Shown: positions 26,052-36,269, numbered from the stretch's first letter. The stretch is DNA of 64,000 bases from Aliiglaciecola sp. CAU 1673 (GCF_029223185.1 NZ_JARHUG010000001.1:371883-435882); one strand, 5' to 3'. Notes: generated by a model not told the origin, from the letters alone. Translations and numbers: made by a program.

Positions 26052-26828
26052 ATGCCCACCGATAAGTTCGAGCACGAGATCCCTAACCTCGTCCTGGAAA
26101 AAGATGATCTTCATTCCCACCGCCGAGACCGTACAGTGGGTAAACCCTCGTCAAGTAAGCCAGATGCTACACCAGAGCCCGTAGTGCAGGTGAAATCAGG
26201 CGGTGGAACGTTTTTGGGTGTGATTGCTTTGCTGGTGGCGCTTGGCGCTTGCGGCGGCGGGTATTGGTTGTTCCAGCAAGGTGAATTGGCCCGTCAGGAT
26301 CTGAGCAAAGCCAACAACAGAATTAGCGAACTTGAGCGTATGCTCTCTGCCACCGATGCAGAAATGGGCCAATCCACCGTGGCCTTGCAGGCCAAGGTAG
26401 GACAACTGTCGGAAAAAACCGAAGAGTTGTGGACGCAAATGGACAAGCTTTGGGCTTCTGCCTGGCGTCGGAATCAGGAAGAGATCCAGCAATTGGGAAC
26501 GCAACTCAAGTCATCCGGCGATCAGACCAATAAGAAGTTCACTGTGCTTGAATCGGATCTGGCCTTAGGCAATGCTAATTTGGAAGCGGTTAAAGAGCGT
26601 CTGGAAAGCCAGCAGCAGACTGACAGCGAGTTGTCTAAAGCAATACAAACCTTAGACAAAACAGGGGCCGAGCGTGCCAAGGCGATGGCCGCGTTGCAAA
26701 AACGTCTGGATAATCTGGCATTGGACAATCAGGCATTGGCCAGGCGTATAGCGGAATTAGAGAAAGCTGGCCGGGCGGTTCCAAGTGTCGGTCAGGCGCC
26801 TTCAGTGGGCGGTATGCCTTCCAACTAA
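26052..26828 (+). CDS. single-pass membrane coiled-coil protein
   Basis: 258 residues; not recognised. A charged cytoplasmic N-terminus (about 1-55) precedes one membrane helix (FLGVIALLVALGACGGGYWLF) and a long coiled coil to about residue 245, with a short Gly/Pro-rich tail. The ATG at 26052 is chosen because earlier in-frame codons give an unlikely Cys-rich leader. The architecture resembles scaffold proteins anchored in the inner membrane. A terminator follows directly, so it is a single-gene unit. Confidence 0.72.
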   Translation: MPTDKFEHEIPNLVLEKDDLHSHRRDRTVGKPSSSKPDATPEPVVQVKSGGGTFLGVIALLVALGACGGGYWLFQQGELARQDLSKANNRISELERMLSATDAEMGQSTVALQAKVGQLSEKTEELWTQMDKLWASAWRRNQEEIQQLGTQLKSSGDQTNKKFTVLESDLALGNANLEAVKERLESQQQTDSELSKAIQTLDKTGAERAKAMAALQKRLDNLALDNQALARRIAELEKAGRAVPSVGQAPSVGGMPSN

Positions 26829-26848
26829 GGTTACACTTTGCGCTAAGA

Positions 26849-26871
26849 GGCGGACATTGTCCGCCTTTTTT
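26849..26871 (+). terminator. Rho-independent terminator after the coiled-coil gene
   Basis: GGCGGAC, ATT, GTCCGCC, then TTTTTT. Confidence 0.92.
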
Positions 26872-27011
26872 GTTTCTGTGATTGCCTCTTTTCGCATCGA
26901 CGCTTTCCAATATCATTAAGGATTCTCTGTCGGCCGCTGTAAAAAAAATTCTGCATGCCTGGAATTCCTTGTCTAGCCTTAGAATTGAATGCAGTCACAC
27001 TCCTTAACACA

Positions 27012-28955
27012 ATGATAAGCCTAAAAAATTTACAGCTTAAAACACTGCTGACCGGGGCTATGGTGCTGGCGCTGGTGCTAACCACCCTGATCGGATCCTT
27101 AATTAATATCAGCCAGTTTTCCTCGATGTTTTACGAGGTCACAGAAAGCGAGCATCTGACCAATGTGGTGGCTCGCGCTAAGTCACAAATCCGAGCTGAA
27201 TTGCAGACGCCGATAACCTTGTCTAAAAGCATTGCCAATAACCACTATTTGCAAAAATGGGTAACAGAGGGGGAACCTCAGGCCCAGTTGCCCGAATTGC
27301 TGGCGTATTTCTCGCGGTTTATTAAAGACTACAACGCTAAAGCTGTTTTCTTTATCTCCAACAAAAGTTTTGGCTATTACAATCAGGACGGTTTGTTTAA
27401 GACCTTGTCCCCCGATGCGTCAAGGGATGCTTGGTTCTTCGATCTGATGCGCCAGAAAAAAGAGCTGGATCTGGCTTTGGATGTCAGTGAGGCCACTGGG
27501 CAGTTAACCGTTTTTGTTAATGCACTGGCTCGCTCACCTTCGGGGGATATCCTCGGTATTGGCGGCATGGGCCTGGACGTGTCGGCCATTGTTAAGTTAG
27601 TGGAAACCTACCGGGTCGGAGAGTCGGGTTATATGTTCCTGCTAAACGGTCAGGGGAATATTACCGCGCATAAAGACAAGTCTCTGCTTGGAAAAGCACT
27701 GAAGGACACCGCAAACTACGAAAGTATTGCCGCACAGATTGCCGGTAGCTCCGGTGACTTCAACCTGATTCATGCCGATATTGACGAAGAGCAAGCCTAT
27801 ATTGCGGTTACCGACCTGGATGAGGTAGGTTGGAAACTGGTGACGGTGCTTCCCAAAGCCGAAATCACCGACAAGGTTAATGGCGTGATCAGCTTGTCAC
27901 TTTGGTCGAGTCTGTTAATCGCACTTGCCTTTATTGCCTTGTCGGTTTTTATTGCCCGCAAGGTCAGTGGCACCATCACTGCGGTGGGTAACAACTTATT
28001 GGATATGTCCAAATCTGGCGGTGACCTGACGCAAAGGTTGGATGACAATGCCAACAATGAATTGGGTTATCTGGCCACTGGCTTCAATGCCATTATGGCC
28101 AGATTTGCCGATGTAGTCAGGGAAATACAGGCGGCAGAGCAAGCTATTCGGCAAAGCGTGTCTTCGGTGCGCAACAAATCCAGCGCCTCTGTGGATTTAG
28201 CCAAGAGTCAGCATCATCAGACAGAAGAAGTGGCCACCGCCATTACACAGATGGGACAAACCATTGGCGAGATGTCCGCTGTCGCTCACGATACCGCTCA
28301 GGAAACCACCGAGGCGGTAAAGGAAGTGCATCAGACCAATGACCTGATGATGCAAGTCGCTGAAACCATGAATCAACTGGCGGTGTCCATGGGGCAAACC
28401 GAAGGCGAGATCACCAGTCTGGCCGGGCAAGCCGAAGCCATTAACTCGGTGGTGGATGTGATAAACGGGATTTCCGAGCAGACCAATTTACTGGCCTTAA
28501 ATGCCGCCATTGAAGCCGCCAGGGCCGGAGAAATGGGCCGGGGATTCGCGGTGGTGGCCGATGAAGTCAGAACCCTGGCCAGCCGAACGCAGACCTCCAC
28601 CTCGGAAATTCGTGGGCAAATTGAAGCTCTGCAAAAGTCCGCTCTGGGCTGTTTGCAGGCCATTAAAGCCGGTGCGCAAAACAGCAAGGAGCTGGCAGAG
28701 CGGGCGCAACAGGCTACCGGTGCTTTAAATACCATTCGCAGTAAATTCGATCGCATCAGCGATGGCAACCATCAGGTTGCTACTGCAACAGAGGAGCAAA
28801 GTACAGTGGTGGATCATATCAATGAATCTGCGCAGGCCATTGCCGATATGTCTGCCAGTATCCATGCCAATGCCGAGAATCAGATTCAGGAAGTGGATGC
28901 GCTGTTAAGCAAAGCCAAGCAGATGGGTGAACTTGTTCGTCAATTTAAGGTGTAA
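27012..28955 (+). CDS. methyl-accepting chemotaxis protein with Cache sensor
   Basis: 647 residues from ATG 27012. Two membrane helices (about 15-35 and 292-312) bracket a periplasmic Cache-type sensor with [14 protein letters not shown] and [25 protein letters not shown] linker and a long signalling coiled coil with tip [20 protein letters not shown] follow. It detects a small periplasmic ligand and signals to CheA. The start lacks a clear ribosome site; ATG 26955 upstream is an alternative. The outer-membrane channel gene starts 2 bp after its stop, suggesting that sensing and uptake are linked. Confidence 0.9.
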   Translation: MISLKNLQLKTLLTGAMVLALVLTTLIGSLINISQFSSMFYEVTESEHLTNVVARAKSQIRAELQTPITLSKSIANNHYLQKWVTEGEPQAQLPELLAYFSRFIKDYNAKAVFFISNKSFGYYNQDGLFKTLSPDASRDAWFFDLMRQKKELDLALDVSEATGQLTVFVNALARSPSGDILGIGGMGLDVSAIVKLVETYRVGESGYMFLLNGQGNITAHKDKSLLGKALKDTANYESIAAQIAGSSGDFNLIHADIDEEQAYIAVTDLDEVGWKLVTVLPKAEITDKVNGVISLSLWSSLLIALAFIALSVFIARKVSGTITAVGNNLLDMSKSGGDLTQRLDDNANNELGYLATGFNAIMARFADVVREIQAAEQAIRQSVSSVRNKSSASVDLAKSQHHQTEEVATAITQMGQTIGEMSAVAHDTAQETTEAVKEVHQTNDLMMQVAETMNQLAVSMGQTEGEITSLAGQAEAINSVVDVINGISEQTNLLALNAAIEAARAGEMGRGFAVVADEVRTLASRTQTSTSEIRGQIEALQKSALGCLQAIKAGAQNSKELAERAQQATGALNTIRSKFDRISDGNHQVATATEEQSTVVDHINESAQAIADMSASIHANAENQIQEVDALLSKAKQMGELVRQFKV

Positions 28956-28957
28956 CT

Positions 28958-29656
28958 ATGAAAAAACTGTTGCCAATTTTCGCTCTGTGCCTGGTTTCCA
29001 GTGCCCAGGCAGAGACGCTCTGGTCTGATTTCAGTCTGACTTATTTAAACGGCTCACATTATCAGGTGGGGGATAACGAGCGACAGGTGGGGACCTTCGA
29101 ATATGTCACGGGTACAACGTGGGGGGGGGCATTTTTATTCGTTGATCGTTTAGAGTCCAGCAATGGCGATACCGAGACCTATGGTGAGTTTTCCCCTAAA
29201 TTCAGCTTGCACAAGTTTAAGTGGGAGGAGCAGGACATCAGTCTGGCGGCGGCTGGGACCATAGAATTTGGAGAAGGTTTTACCCACTATTTGTACGGCT
29301 TAAGTATTGGCACCAAGCCTCGCTTTTTTAACTTTCTGAACGCCGCCTTTTATCGTCGCAACAATGACAGCGGTAAAGACAATTGGCAGATGACATTGAC
29401 CTGGGCAACCCCTTTTGAATTAGGAGAGACCAAGTGGATGTTTGATGGTTTTCTGGACTGGGCTTCGGCCATTCCAGAGCAAAACCAATCAGCCACCATG
29501 AACTGGACCTCACAGGTTAAGTGGGATCTCGCTCCTTATATGGGCTTGAAGGCGCCACTCTATATTGGCTTTGAGTATGCCTACTGGAACAGTAAATTCG
29601 GCATTGAAGGGGTAGATGAGCGTAATGCCAGCTTTTTGCTGAAGTGGCATTTCTAG
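28958..29656 (+). CDS. Tsx-like outer-membrane nucleoside channel
   Basis: 232 residues. A signal peptide (SSAQAE) precedes a beta-barrel of alternating strands ending in Phe (FLLKWHF). The opening TLWSDFSLTYLNG and the segment YLYGLSIGTKPRF resemble Tsx-type nucleoside-specific channels. It lies 2 bp after the Cache chemoreceptor, so the receptor might sense nucleosides. A run of nine G in the coding region could cause frameshifts. Confidence 0.78.
   Translation: MKKLLPIFALCLVSSAQAETLWSDFSLTYLNGSHYQVGDNERQVGTFEYVTGTTWGGAFLFVDRLESSNGDTETYGEFSPKFSLHKFKWEEQDISLAAAGTIEFGEGFTHYLYGLSIGTKPRFFNFLNAAFYRRNNDSGKDNWQMTLTWATPFELGETKWMFDGFLDWASAIPEQNQSATMNWTSQVKWDLAPYMGLKAPLYIGFEYAYWNSKFGIEGVDERNASFLLKWHF
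29121..29129 (+). repeat. G9 homopolymer inside the Tsx-like gene
   Basis: Nine consecutive G encode part of TTWGGAF near residue 57. Gain or loss of one base would shift the frame, as in phase-variable outer-membrane genes. As given, the gene is in frame. Confidence 0.85.
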
Positions 29657-29724
29657 TGCTTAATCGTACCGTTTTATTGATAATGAATACCAAGAGCTTT
29701 CGCCACTGGAAATGACCGACATTC

Positions 29725-30399
29725 ATGTACAGACTCCATATCGCCAATAAAAACTATTCCTCTTGGTCACTACGCCCCTGGGTATTGTTGAAAGTACAGG
29801 ACATCGATTTTGAGGAATCCTTGCATCCTTTTAGCGCAGATAACCGCAAGCTATTTCGCAGTTTCAGCCCAACTGGTAAGGTCCCTTGTTTGCAGCATGA
29901 AGGGCGAGCAATCTGGGATTCTTTGGCCATCATTGAGTACCTGGCCGAGCGCCATCAGGGCGTCTGGCCAGAGAATATTGATGCCAGAGCCTGGGCACGT
30001 AGCGCGTCGGCAGAAATGCATTCCGGTTTTACTGCACTGCGTAACGAGTGCCCGATGAACTGTGCGCTGAGGATAAGCAAAAAACAGCTATCTCAGCCGC
30101 TACAATCTGACCTTGCTCGTCTCGAAGAGCTTTGGCAGGAAGGCTTAACTCGCTTTGGTGGGCCTTACTTGGCTGGCCCCTCATTTACCGCTGTGGATGC
30201 CTTTTTTGCACCCGTTGCTATTCGTATTCAAACCTATGGCTTGCCACTTAGTAATAGTGCTCGGGCATACGCCGGTAGATTGTTGCAGTTGGAGGCCATG
30301 GGCAATTGGCAGGCGCAAGCATTGGCTGAGCCCTGGCGAGAGGAAAGCCATGAACAGGAATCAAGGCAATCCGGCGAGGTTCTGCAAGATCTCCGTTAA
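29725..30399 (+). CDS. glutathione S-transferase family protein
   Basis: 224 residues. The N-terminal thioredoxin-like domain has NYSSWSLRPWVLL and SPTGKVPCLQHEG with the cis-Pro VPC and a WDSLAI-EYLAE glutathione-binding segment. The C-terminal helical domain includes GPSFTAVDAFFAPV. It would conjugate or reduce electrophiles with glutathione in the cytoplasm; the substrate is unknown. It stands alone. Confidence 0.9.
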   Translation: MYRLHIANKNYSSWSLRPWVLLKVQDIDFEESLHPFSADNRKLFRSFSPTGKVPCLQHEGRAIWDSLAIIEYLAERHQGVWPENIDARAWARSASAEMHSGFTALRNECPMNCALRISKKQLSQPLQSDLARLEELWQEGLTRFGGPYLAGPSFTAVDAFFAPVAIRIQTYGLPLSNSARAYAGRLLQLEAMGNWQAQALAEPWREESHEQESRQSGEVLQDLR

Positions 30400-30631
30400 A
30401 AAGTTAACTTAGCTGTCCGAGACTCTATCTTATTGGTTGCTAAAAGCTTTTTATAAGAATTGCCGGATTGGTGGAATTCCAGTTAAAGCAGGATGATTGA
30501 AATTCTGGCCTGAATTATGTATTTCTACAGGCAGACGAAGGCCCCAAGAAAGAGGGCAACGCTGGTCACTTGGCACTCGCACCAGAGTAAAAAGTGAGAA
30601 GTGATAATAATATGTGCAGGTTGGAGTGAAT

Positions 30632-31135
30632 ATGAAAAGCGGTCGCTCATTTTCCAGATTGATGTGCGTTATGTGTTTGCCCATTTTGCTATGGGCGACT
30701 TCGTCTATGGCCTATGTGGATATGGTCAAGGTTGTTAAATCGCAAAACCGCATGCTGCTGTTAAATGGCGATCGGGTGGTCAAGGAATTTCACGTAGCCC
30801 TGGGGACGAATCCTAAAGGGCATAAGCGCCGTGAGGGGGATGCCAGAACACCAGAAGGCTTATATACCCTTGATTTAGTAAAGGAAAACTCTGACTTTTA
30901 TCGTGCCATACGCATTTCCTATCCCAATGACAAAGACAAAGCCAATGCCAAAAAGCACGGGGTAAAACCCGGCGGTCAAATCATGATCCATGGTCAGCGT
31001 AACGGCTTTGAGTGGGCCGCTTCGGTGAGGCAAAAGCGTAATTGGACAGAAGGTTGTATTGCGCTGACCAATGAAGAAATGGATGAGTTCCTGGCACTGG
31101 TGGACGTGGGAACACCCATTCATATTGCGTGGTAA
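30632..31135 (+). CDS. L,D-transpeptidase (YkuD) family protein
   Basis: 167 residues from ATG 30632, with GGAG 6-7 bases upstream. A signal peptide ends near SSMAY. The YkuD catalytic core shows IMIHGQRNGF and NWTEGCIALTN, with His and Cys as catalytic residues. Such enzymes cross-link peptidoglycan at mDAP-mDAP or attach lipoprotein; the short single-domain form is of unsettled role and is also found in periplasmic murein-recycling types. It is followed by a strong terminator. Confidence 0.9.
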   Translation: MKSGRSFSRLMCVMCLPILLWATSSMAYVDMVKVVKSQNRMLLLNGDRVVKEFHVALGTNPKGHKRREGDARTPEGLYTLDLVKENSDFYRAIRISYPNDKDKANAKKHGVKPGGQIMIHGQRNGFEWAASVRQKRNWTEGCIALTNEEMDEFLALVDVGTPIHIAW

Positions 31136-31146
31136 TAGTGGTAATA

Positions 31147-31173
31147 AAAACGGAGGGCAAGCCCTCCGTTTTT
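31147..31173 (+). terminator. Rho-independent terminator, possibly bidirectional
   Basis: CGGAGGGC, AA, GCCCTCCG flanked by A5 and T5 between the convergent L,D-transpeptidase and membrane-protein genes. Confidence 0.93.
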
Positions 31174-31187
31174 CATCATCGCCCTTT

Positions 31188-31745
31188 TCAGGGCATGCTT
31201 TTCATAAAACTATTGAAACGTTCCTGACCCTTGACCACCCATCTTGGTGATGCTTCCCCGGTGCCGGCTAATTTGAGTTTGGGATGGTTTTCAATGACAT
31301 CTTTCAGAACATCTTGCTTGCTTTTGTCGACGTCCACAAAAAGCACATGCTTGCCTTGTTTCAGCAGCTTCTGGAAGCGTTTGAATTGGTAATTGGGGAT
31401 TTGGATCCCAATCAAACCGCCTTCCCAGGTACAAAAACCTAAAACCACAACAGCCAAAAAGGCAAAGGGTAACCACCCCACTGCTGATTCTGTCCAGCCC
31501 AGCAAATACGCTGTTCCCAGTACCAATGCCGCACCTATACACCCAATTAAAGCACCGACTTCGGTAGAATGCACCACGTCCTTTTTAAGCACTGGTTCAA
31601 TGGCGTTTAAGTGTCGCTTCTCTACTTCCGCGTCCCGCTCGCTAAGCACATGAAAATGCGGTTTGCTCATCCCATTGTCTTCGAGTTCTTTCTCGATGGC
31701 TTCCAACTCATCTAAGTTATCGCTGATGTAGTAATGCCTTAACAT
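31188..31745 (-). CDS. hypothetical two-helix membrane protein
   Basis: 185 residues from ATG 31745 with GAGGG upstream. A cytoplasmic N-terminus (MLRHYYISDNLDELEAIEKEL) is followed by two adjacent membrane helices (about 67-110), then a charged C-terminus with GKHVLFVDVDKSKQDVLK. Proteins of this type in related genomes are often named NAD/FAD-utilising, but I see no nucleotide-binding motif. The function is unknown. Confidence 0.75.
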   Translation of the reverse strand: MLRHYYISDNLDELEAIEKELEDNGMSKPHFHVLSERDAEVEKRHLNAIEPVLKKDVVHSTEVGALIGCIGAALVLGTAYLLGWTESAVGWLPFAFLAVVVLGFCTWEGGLIGIQIPNYQFKRFQKLLKQGKHVLFVDVDKSKQDVLKDVIENHPKLKLAGTGEASPRWVVKGQERFNSFMKSMP

Positions 31746-31884
31746 GGACTGACCCTCTTTCAAAGAATGTCACAGGTTATATGTCGCTAACCTGCAAACG
31801 GTTCAATGAAAGTATAGTTGGTGCAGCTAAAAGACGCTTTTTTAAAGAGAAATCAGATGTTACTGATAGTACAAACAAAAGAGA

Positions 31885-34332
31885 TTATTTCTTGCTGGTA
31901 AGGTTTTTTACCAGGTTCAGATAGTTGTCCGATTGGATATAGGTCAGCAAATCATCTGCCGCCATCGGCTTGCCAAACAGATACCCCTGAATATAGTCGC
32001 AACCCATGGCGTGTAAATGCCAATATTGCTCCTGTGTTTCTATGCCTTCAGCCACTACATTAAGCTTAAGGGAATGTCCCAGGGAAATAATGGCTTTGCA
32101 GATTGAGCTGTCTTCCTGATTGGCGGGTAAGCTTCTGACAAAGCTCTTATCAATCTTTACTGTGTCCAGTGGCAGGCGACTTAGGTAACTAAGCGAGGAG
32201 TAGCCTGTACCAAAATCATCAATGGAGATAGCACAACCCAAATTCCTCAGGCTCTTTAATACCGTCGTTGCACTCTCTACGTTGTGAATGATGGCACTCT
32301 CTGTAATTTCAAACTCCAGACAATCAAAGTGCTCAAAATCCGGACCAACCGTTTCTAGAATACGATCTAGCAAATTACGGTCAAAAAGCTGAACCGGCGA
32401 CAGGTTAATGGAAACGGTGACGCTGTGTTTTTTCTTCGCATGCCAGTGCTTGAGGAAGTCACATACCTTACGTAGAACGCTTTCGCCCACATTGACGATC
32501 AAGCCCGTTTCTTCGGCAACGGGAATAAAATCCAGCGGAGAGACCAGTCCCAACTCTGGATGCTTCCATCTGACCAGGGCTTCAAAGTGCGCTTGTTCGC
32601 TATATCGGCATGGCACTTTGGGCTGATAGAACACATCCAGTTGGTTTTCGTTGATACCGCGTTCAAGATCAGAGATCAGTTGCCGACGGTATGCCTTCTC
32701 GCGACTGAAGTCGTCCTGATAAAAGAGAAAACGGTTCTTACCGGACTCTTTGGCTTTGTACATGGCCATATCGGCCATTTTGATAAGATCCTGGGCAGTT
32801 TTTCCGTCATGAGGGTAGAGCGCAATGCCAACACTGGCAGTAATTTTGTAGCGGTAGGCGCCGTACTCTCTACTTAAGGATAAGGCGTTGAGTATTTGGC
32901 TGGCTTGTTCTTCAATGTCATCGATGTCGCCTGACTTGTACAAAATCACAAAATCATCGCCACCAAACCTGGAGATCAGTGCAGAGTCACCCAGTGCTTC
33001 TGTAAGTAATTGAGAAATAAGCAAAAGTATACGATCGCCCTCGGCATGACCCTGGGTATCATTTATCTCTTTAAAGCTGTCAATATCCACAAAAAAGATC
33101 GCAAAAGCGCCTTTTTCCGCTTTGTCGGCCTCGATGATTTCCGTGGTTTTCTCAATAAAGTAGCTGCGATTGAAAAGCGAGGTCAGCGGGTCGTAAATCG
33201 ACAACTTCTTTAATTGTTGTTCGTAGAGTTTGATACTGGAGATATCGGTCAGGGTTATTACAAAGTGCTTTGTGTCCCGATCCAACTCATCTTCGACCTT
33301 GGCGATTGACAGGTGAGCGGGGAAAGTTTGCTGATTCTCACGAACACAGTTCAGTGAACCTCGCCAATGTCCATCGCGCATCACCTGGTTGAGAATGTCG
33401 CCTTCTCTGAGGGCCGGTACAATCTGGCCCAGAGGCATCCCGTACAGAGTCTCATTGTTATACCCGCTGATGCGCTCAAAGGCCGGGTTGACTCTGAGAA
33501 TTTTTAGTTCATGGTCGGTGCTGACCGCCCCATCATAAGCATGCTTAAAAACCGAATCGGCCAGCTTTAACTGGATTTGATGGTGGTATTCGTCGGTGAC
33601 ATCCTGCACTGTGCCAATCATTCTGATTGGAGTGCCGACGGTGTCGCGGTATATTTTTGCCCGCTCTACTACATATCTGGTGGTTTTATCCTGACGGATA
33701 ATGCGGTGTTGAACAAAGTAGGGCACATCATAAGTCAGTGCGCTATTGACTGCCTGTACGACATTCTCCCTGTCTTCAGGGTGGACAAATTGCAGGAATG
33801 CTTCATAACTAGCGCCAAAATGCTCTTTATCGACGCCAAAGATGGAGAATATTTGATCAGACCAGTGAAGTGCACCGGTTTCCACATTCCAATCCCAAGC
33901 ACCAATCTTGGCAATAGCCTGAGATTCATCAAACAGGCTTTTAACTTCCTCAAAGGTTCTCTCGTAAGCTGGAGGAAATGTTTCTTTTCTGATGATGGCC
34001 AACACACCATGCTTTTTTTGCCAACGCACAGGGGAAAGCTGAATATGGACATGTATCTGTTTTCCAGACTTACATAGAATTGGCAAAGAGCGGTTGGGGC
34101 TCATTACTCGTTTTCTCGGTTTGCTGAAAAAGTCTTTCATAAAGCCGCGATGAGGTTCGCGAAATTCGTCGGGGACCAGTGCGTCGAGCGCTTGTCCAAC
34201 CAGTTCAGACTTAGAATATCCCAATAAAGCAGAGACGTTTTCACTCACCCATTCAATGTAGCCACTGTCATTGACTACAACGAGAGCGTCAGGCAATGCG
34301 TCTAACAATGTGTGTAGATCAGCCGTTTGCAT
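31885..34332 (-). CDS. PAS-GGDEF-EAL c-di-GMP signalling protein
   Basis: 815 residues with no membrane helix. Three PAS domains come first (about 1-115, 135-255 and 262-375), then GGDEF (about 385-545) and EAL (about 560-800). The diguanylate-cyclase signature reads GGDDF instead of GGDEF, which keeps two acidic residues and may stay active. The EAL domain keeps EALVRW, DFGTGYSSLSYL and AEGIET, so c-di-GMP hydrolysis is likely. The PAS domains give cytoplasmic redox or small-ligand input. It is a single gene. Confidence 0.9.
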   Translation of the reverse strand: MQTADLHTLLDALPDALVVVNDSGYIEWVSENVSALLGYSKSELVGQALDALVPDEFREPHRGFMKDFFSKPRKRVMSPNRSLPILCKSGKQIHVHIQLSPVRWQKKHGVLAIIRKETFPPAYERTFEEVKSLFDESQAIAKIGAWDWNVETGALHWSDQIFSIFGVDKEHFGASYEAFLQFVHPEDRENVVQAVNSALTYDVPYFVQHRIIRQDKTTRYVVERAKIYRDTVGTPIRMIGTVQDVTDEYHHQIQLKLADSVFKHAYDGAVSTDHELKILRVNPAFERISGYNNETLYGMPLGQIVPALREGDILNQVMRDGHWRGSLNCVRENQQTFPAHLSIAKVEDELDRDTKHFVITLTDISSIKLYEQQLKKLSIYDPLTSLFNRSYFIEKTTEIIEADKAEKGAFAIFFVDIDSFKEINDTQGHAEGDRILLLISQLLTEALGDSALISRFGGDDFVILYKSGDIDDIEEQASQILNALSLSREYGAYRYKITASVGIALYPHDGKTAQDLIKMADMAMYKAKESGKNRFLFYQDDFSREKAYRRQLISDLERGINENQLDVFYQPKVPCRYSEQAHFEALVRWKHPELGLVSPLDFIPVAEETGLIVNVGESVLRKVCDFLKHWHAKKKHSVTVSINLSPVQLFDRNLLDRILETVGPDFEHFDCLEFEITESAIIHNVESATTVLKSLRNLGCAISIDDFGTGYSSLSYLSRLPLDTVKIDKSFVRSLPANQEDSSICKAIISLGHSLKLNVVAEGIETQEQYWHLHAMGCDYIQGYLFGKPMAADDLLTYIQSDNYLNLVKNLTSKK

Positions 34333-34486
34333 TCAACTGAGTATTCCATTATGCAATATGCACATAACATTACTGATTAGTTTATGATTTTTCTACATAA
34401 ACGCATGGATTTATGACAGAGAATTTAGATAACTACATCAGTGACTTAGAGGGTGAACAGCGCTTTCCCCTAGCCTTCCATGAAGA

Positions 34487-35368
34487 CTAGGGAATAACAA
34501 ACAGCTCGGGATTCATAATTATCAGAATCTTGTAGGCTTCGATGCGGGCAAACCGGGTGGCCTCTTCTATCTCCCGGTCCGTGAGTTTGAGGCAGTTAAG
34601 CAGGTCTTCGCCAACCAGCTGCTGATAACGGTACTTATCTCGATGAACGATGGATAAGGCAATACGCACCGCCAGATACAAAATGGCCACATCGGTTTGT
34701 TTAAGCGCCAAACCCAGGTCGTGCTGTTTGCTAATAGGGGTAAAGAGGTTGGAAGGCAGGTTCCACAACATCAGGATCTGCGAACTGCATTCGGCGTAAT
34801 CAAAGCCCATTACTTTGGTTTGCAGCTCCCAGGGTAAGATTTCTTCATCGTAGGCTTCGCATTGCTTGGCCAGCTCCGGGGCTTTGTAGGCAACGGCCAG
34901 TTCGCCAAAGTTATGCAATAAACCAATTAAGAAAAAACGTTCTTCATCTTTGCAATGCAACTGATGGGCAAGTTGCTTGGCAATCAGGGCGGCAAACACG
35001 CTCTGTTGCCAGAAGCGCTCCAGATCGATGGCATTGTTCTCAAAATGCTTAAAGGCACTGCTGGCGGTTTCGGTCATTACCAGGCTATACAGGGCTTTAC
35101 CGCCTATGACGTTGACCGCACGGCTGATGGTGCTGATCTCAGAAGTAAAGTTATATAACGCACTGTTAGCCAGTTTCAGCAGCTTTGAGCTCAATGAGGG
35201 ATCCAAAGACACCACGTCGGCAATGTCTTGGGCAGTGGAGCTATTGTCATCCAATAGTTCCTTAATGCGGGTGCAGGCATCGGGAAGCGCAAAGGAGTCT
35301 GTCACCGCCATGGCGTAGTCTGTTGCTTGCATATTATGTCGCGCGTATTTAATTGGCTGATCCAGCAT
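34487..35368 (-). CDS. HDOD domain protein
   Basis: 293 residues. The HDOD region has SLDPSLSSKLLKLANSALYN, SRAVNVIGGKALYSLV and FLIGLLHNFGELA, the HD-related output domain that usually lacks hydrolysis and serves in signalling. It lies 154 bp upstream (in transcription) of the GGDEF/EAL gene on the same strand, so they may form a signalling unit. The start lacks a strong ribosome site; ATG 12 codons in is an alternative. Confidence 0.88.
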   Translation of the reverse strand: MLDQPIKYARHNMQATDYAMAVTDSFALPDACTRIKELLDDNSSTAQDIADVVSLDPSLSSKLLKLANSALYNFTSEISTISRAVNVIGGKALYSLVMTETASSAFKHFENNAIDLERFWQQSVFAALIAKQLAHQLHCKDEERFFLIGLLHNFGELAVAYKAPELAKQCEAYDEEILPWELQTKVMGFDYAECSSQILMLWNLPSNLFTPISKQHDLGLALKQTDVAILYLAVRIALSIVHRDKYRYQQLVGEDLLNCLKLTDREIEEATRFARIEAYKILIIMNPELFVIP

Positions 35369-35666
35369 AGCATTGTTTTATTTGAGGATAGCTGCTCTAT
35401 TCAATTTTTGGTGCTCGAATAAACAGCTTTTTAATTAGGTGTGGGAGAATAGCACCAAAAAGCAGTTGCTGGCCTCTCTCTCTTTCCTCAAAAGGTCTTA
35501 TACTTCATACCTTTAGTTGCTGCACTATTCCTATCCTGCACTATTACCAAAACTAGTGTTGGCTTTCCGAAAACTGTTGTTTCAGATAATGACCTCACAG
35601 GGGAGAACATTGTTTGCGCCTGCCTTTGGCAGTGGATATAGTCAGGCTGCGTGAAAGGAGACTGTT
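35369..35666. other. gene-free stretch of 298 bases
   Basis: Sits between the divergent HDOD gene and the secreted hypothetical gene. It must hold both promoters, but no motif stands out; no tRNA, strong hairpin or small coding region was found. Confidence 0.6.
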
Positions 35667-36269
35667 ATGCGCAAGTATGTGATCACAACCATGATATGTG
35701 GCGTTTTTTTTGCTGCGGCTCAAGCCGATATAGTGCAGCCGGCCCCGCTGGTGTCTGTTGCCAGCCAAGATGCTTTTTTCAATCAGTTAAAAGCCCTTTG
35801 TGGAAAGGCTTTTGGCGGCAAAGTCAGCGTCGATACCGCAAAGACGGACGGATTTTCCGGGCCGCTGGTAATGCATGTACGACGCTGCAGCGATACGCAG
35901 TTGCAGATCCCCTTTCACGTTGGCGACGACCATTCTCGTACCTGGATTATTAGCAAGACTGGTTCTGGTTTAAGTCTGAAGCATGACCATCGCGAAGAAG
36001 ACGGCAACTATGCCGCCTCCACCATGTACGGCGGACATACACAAGATGCGGGTTGGGAGAATGTGCAAAGCTTTCCTGCCGATCCATATTCCAAGGCGCT
36101 TTTCGTCAAATCCGGGATCCCACAATCCAACAGCAATATCTGGCAGATGTTTATCTATCCGCAGCAGTTCAGTTACCGTTTGGTGCGTGAAGGACGTGAG
36201 TTTCGCGTCGACTTTGACCTGACCAACCCGGTGGCTGCGCCTCCTGCTCCTTGGGGTTACGCAGACTAA
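35667..36269 (+). CDS. secreted hypothetical protein
   Basis: 200 residues with a signal peptide (AAAQAD). The mature part has two cysteines (in ALCGKAF and RRCSDTQ) that may form a disulfide, and repeated Trp and His in YGGHTQDAGWENVQ. The ATG at 35667 has AAAGGAG 6-7 bases upstream. I do not recognise the family; similar single-copy periplasmic proteins occur in related marine bacteria. No operon partner. Confidence 0.75.
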   Translation: MRKYVITTMICGVFFAAAQADIVQPAPLVSVASQDAFFNQLKALCGKAFGGKVSVDTAKTDGFSGPLVMHVRRCSDTQLQIPFHVGDDHSRTWIISKTGSGLSLKHDHREEDGNYAASTMYGGHTQDAGWENVQSFPADPYSKALFVKSGIPQSNSNIWQMFIYPQQFSYRLVREGREFRVDFDLTNPVAAPPAPWGYAD

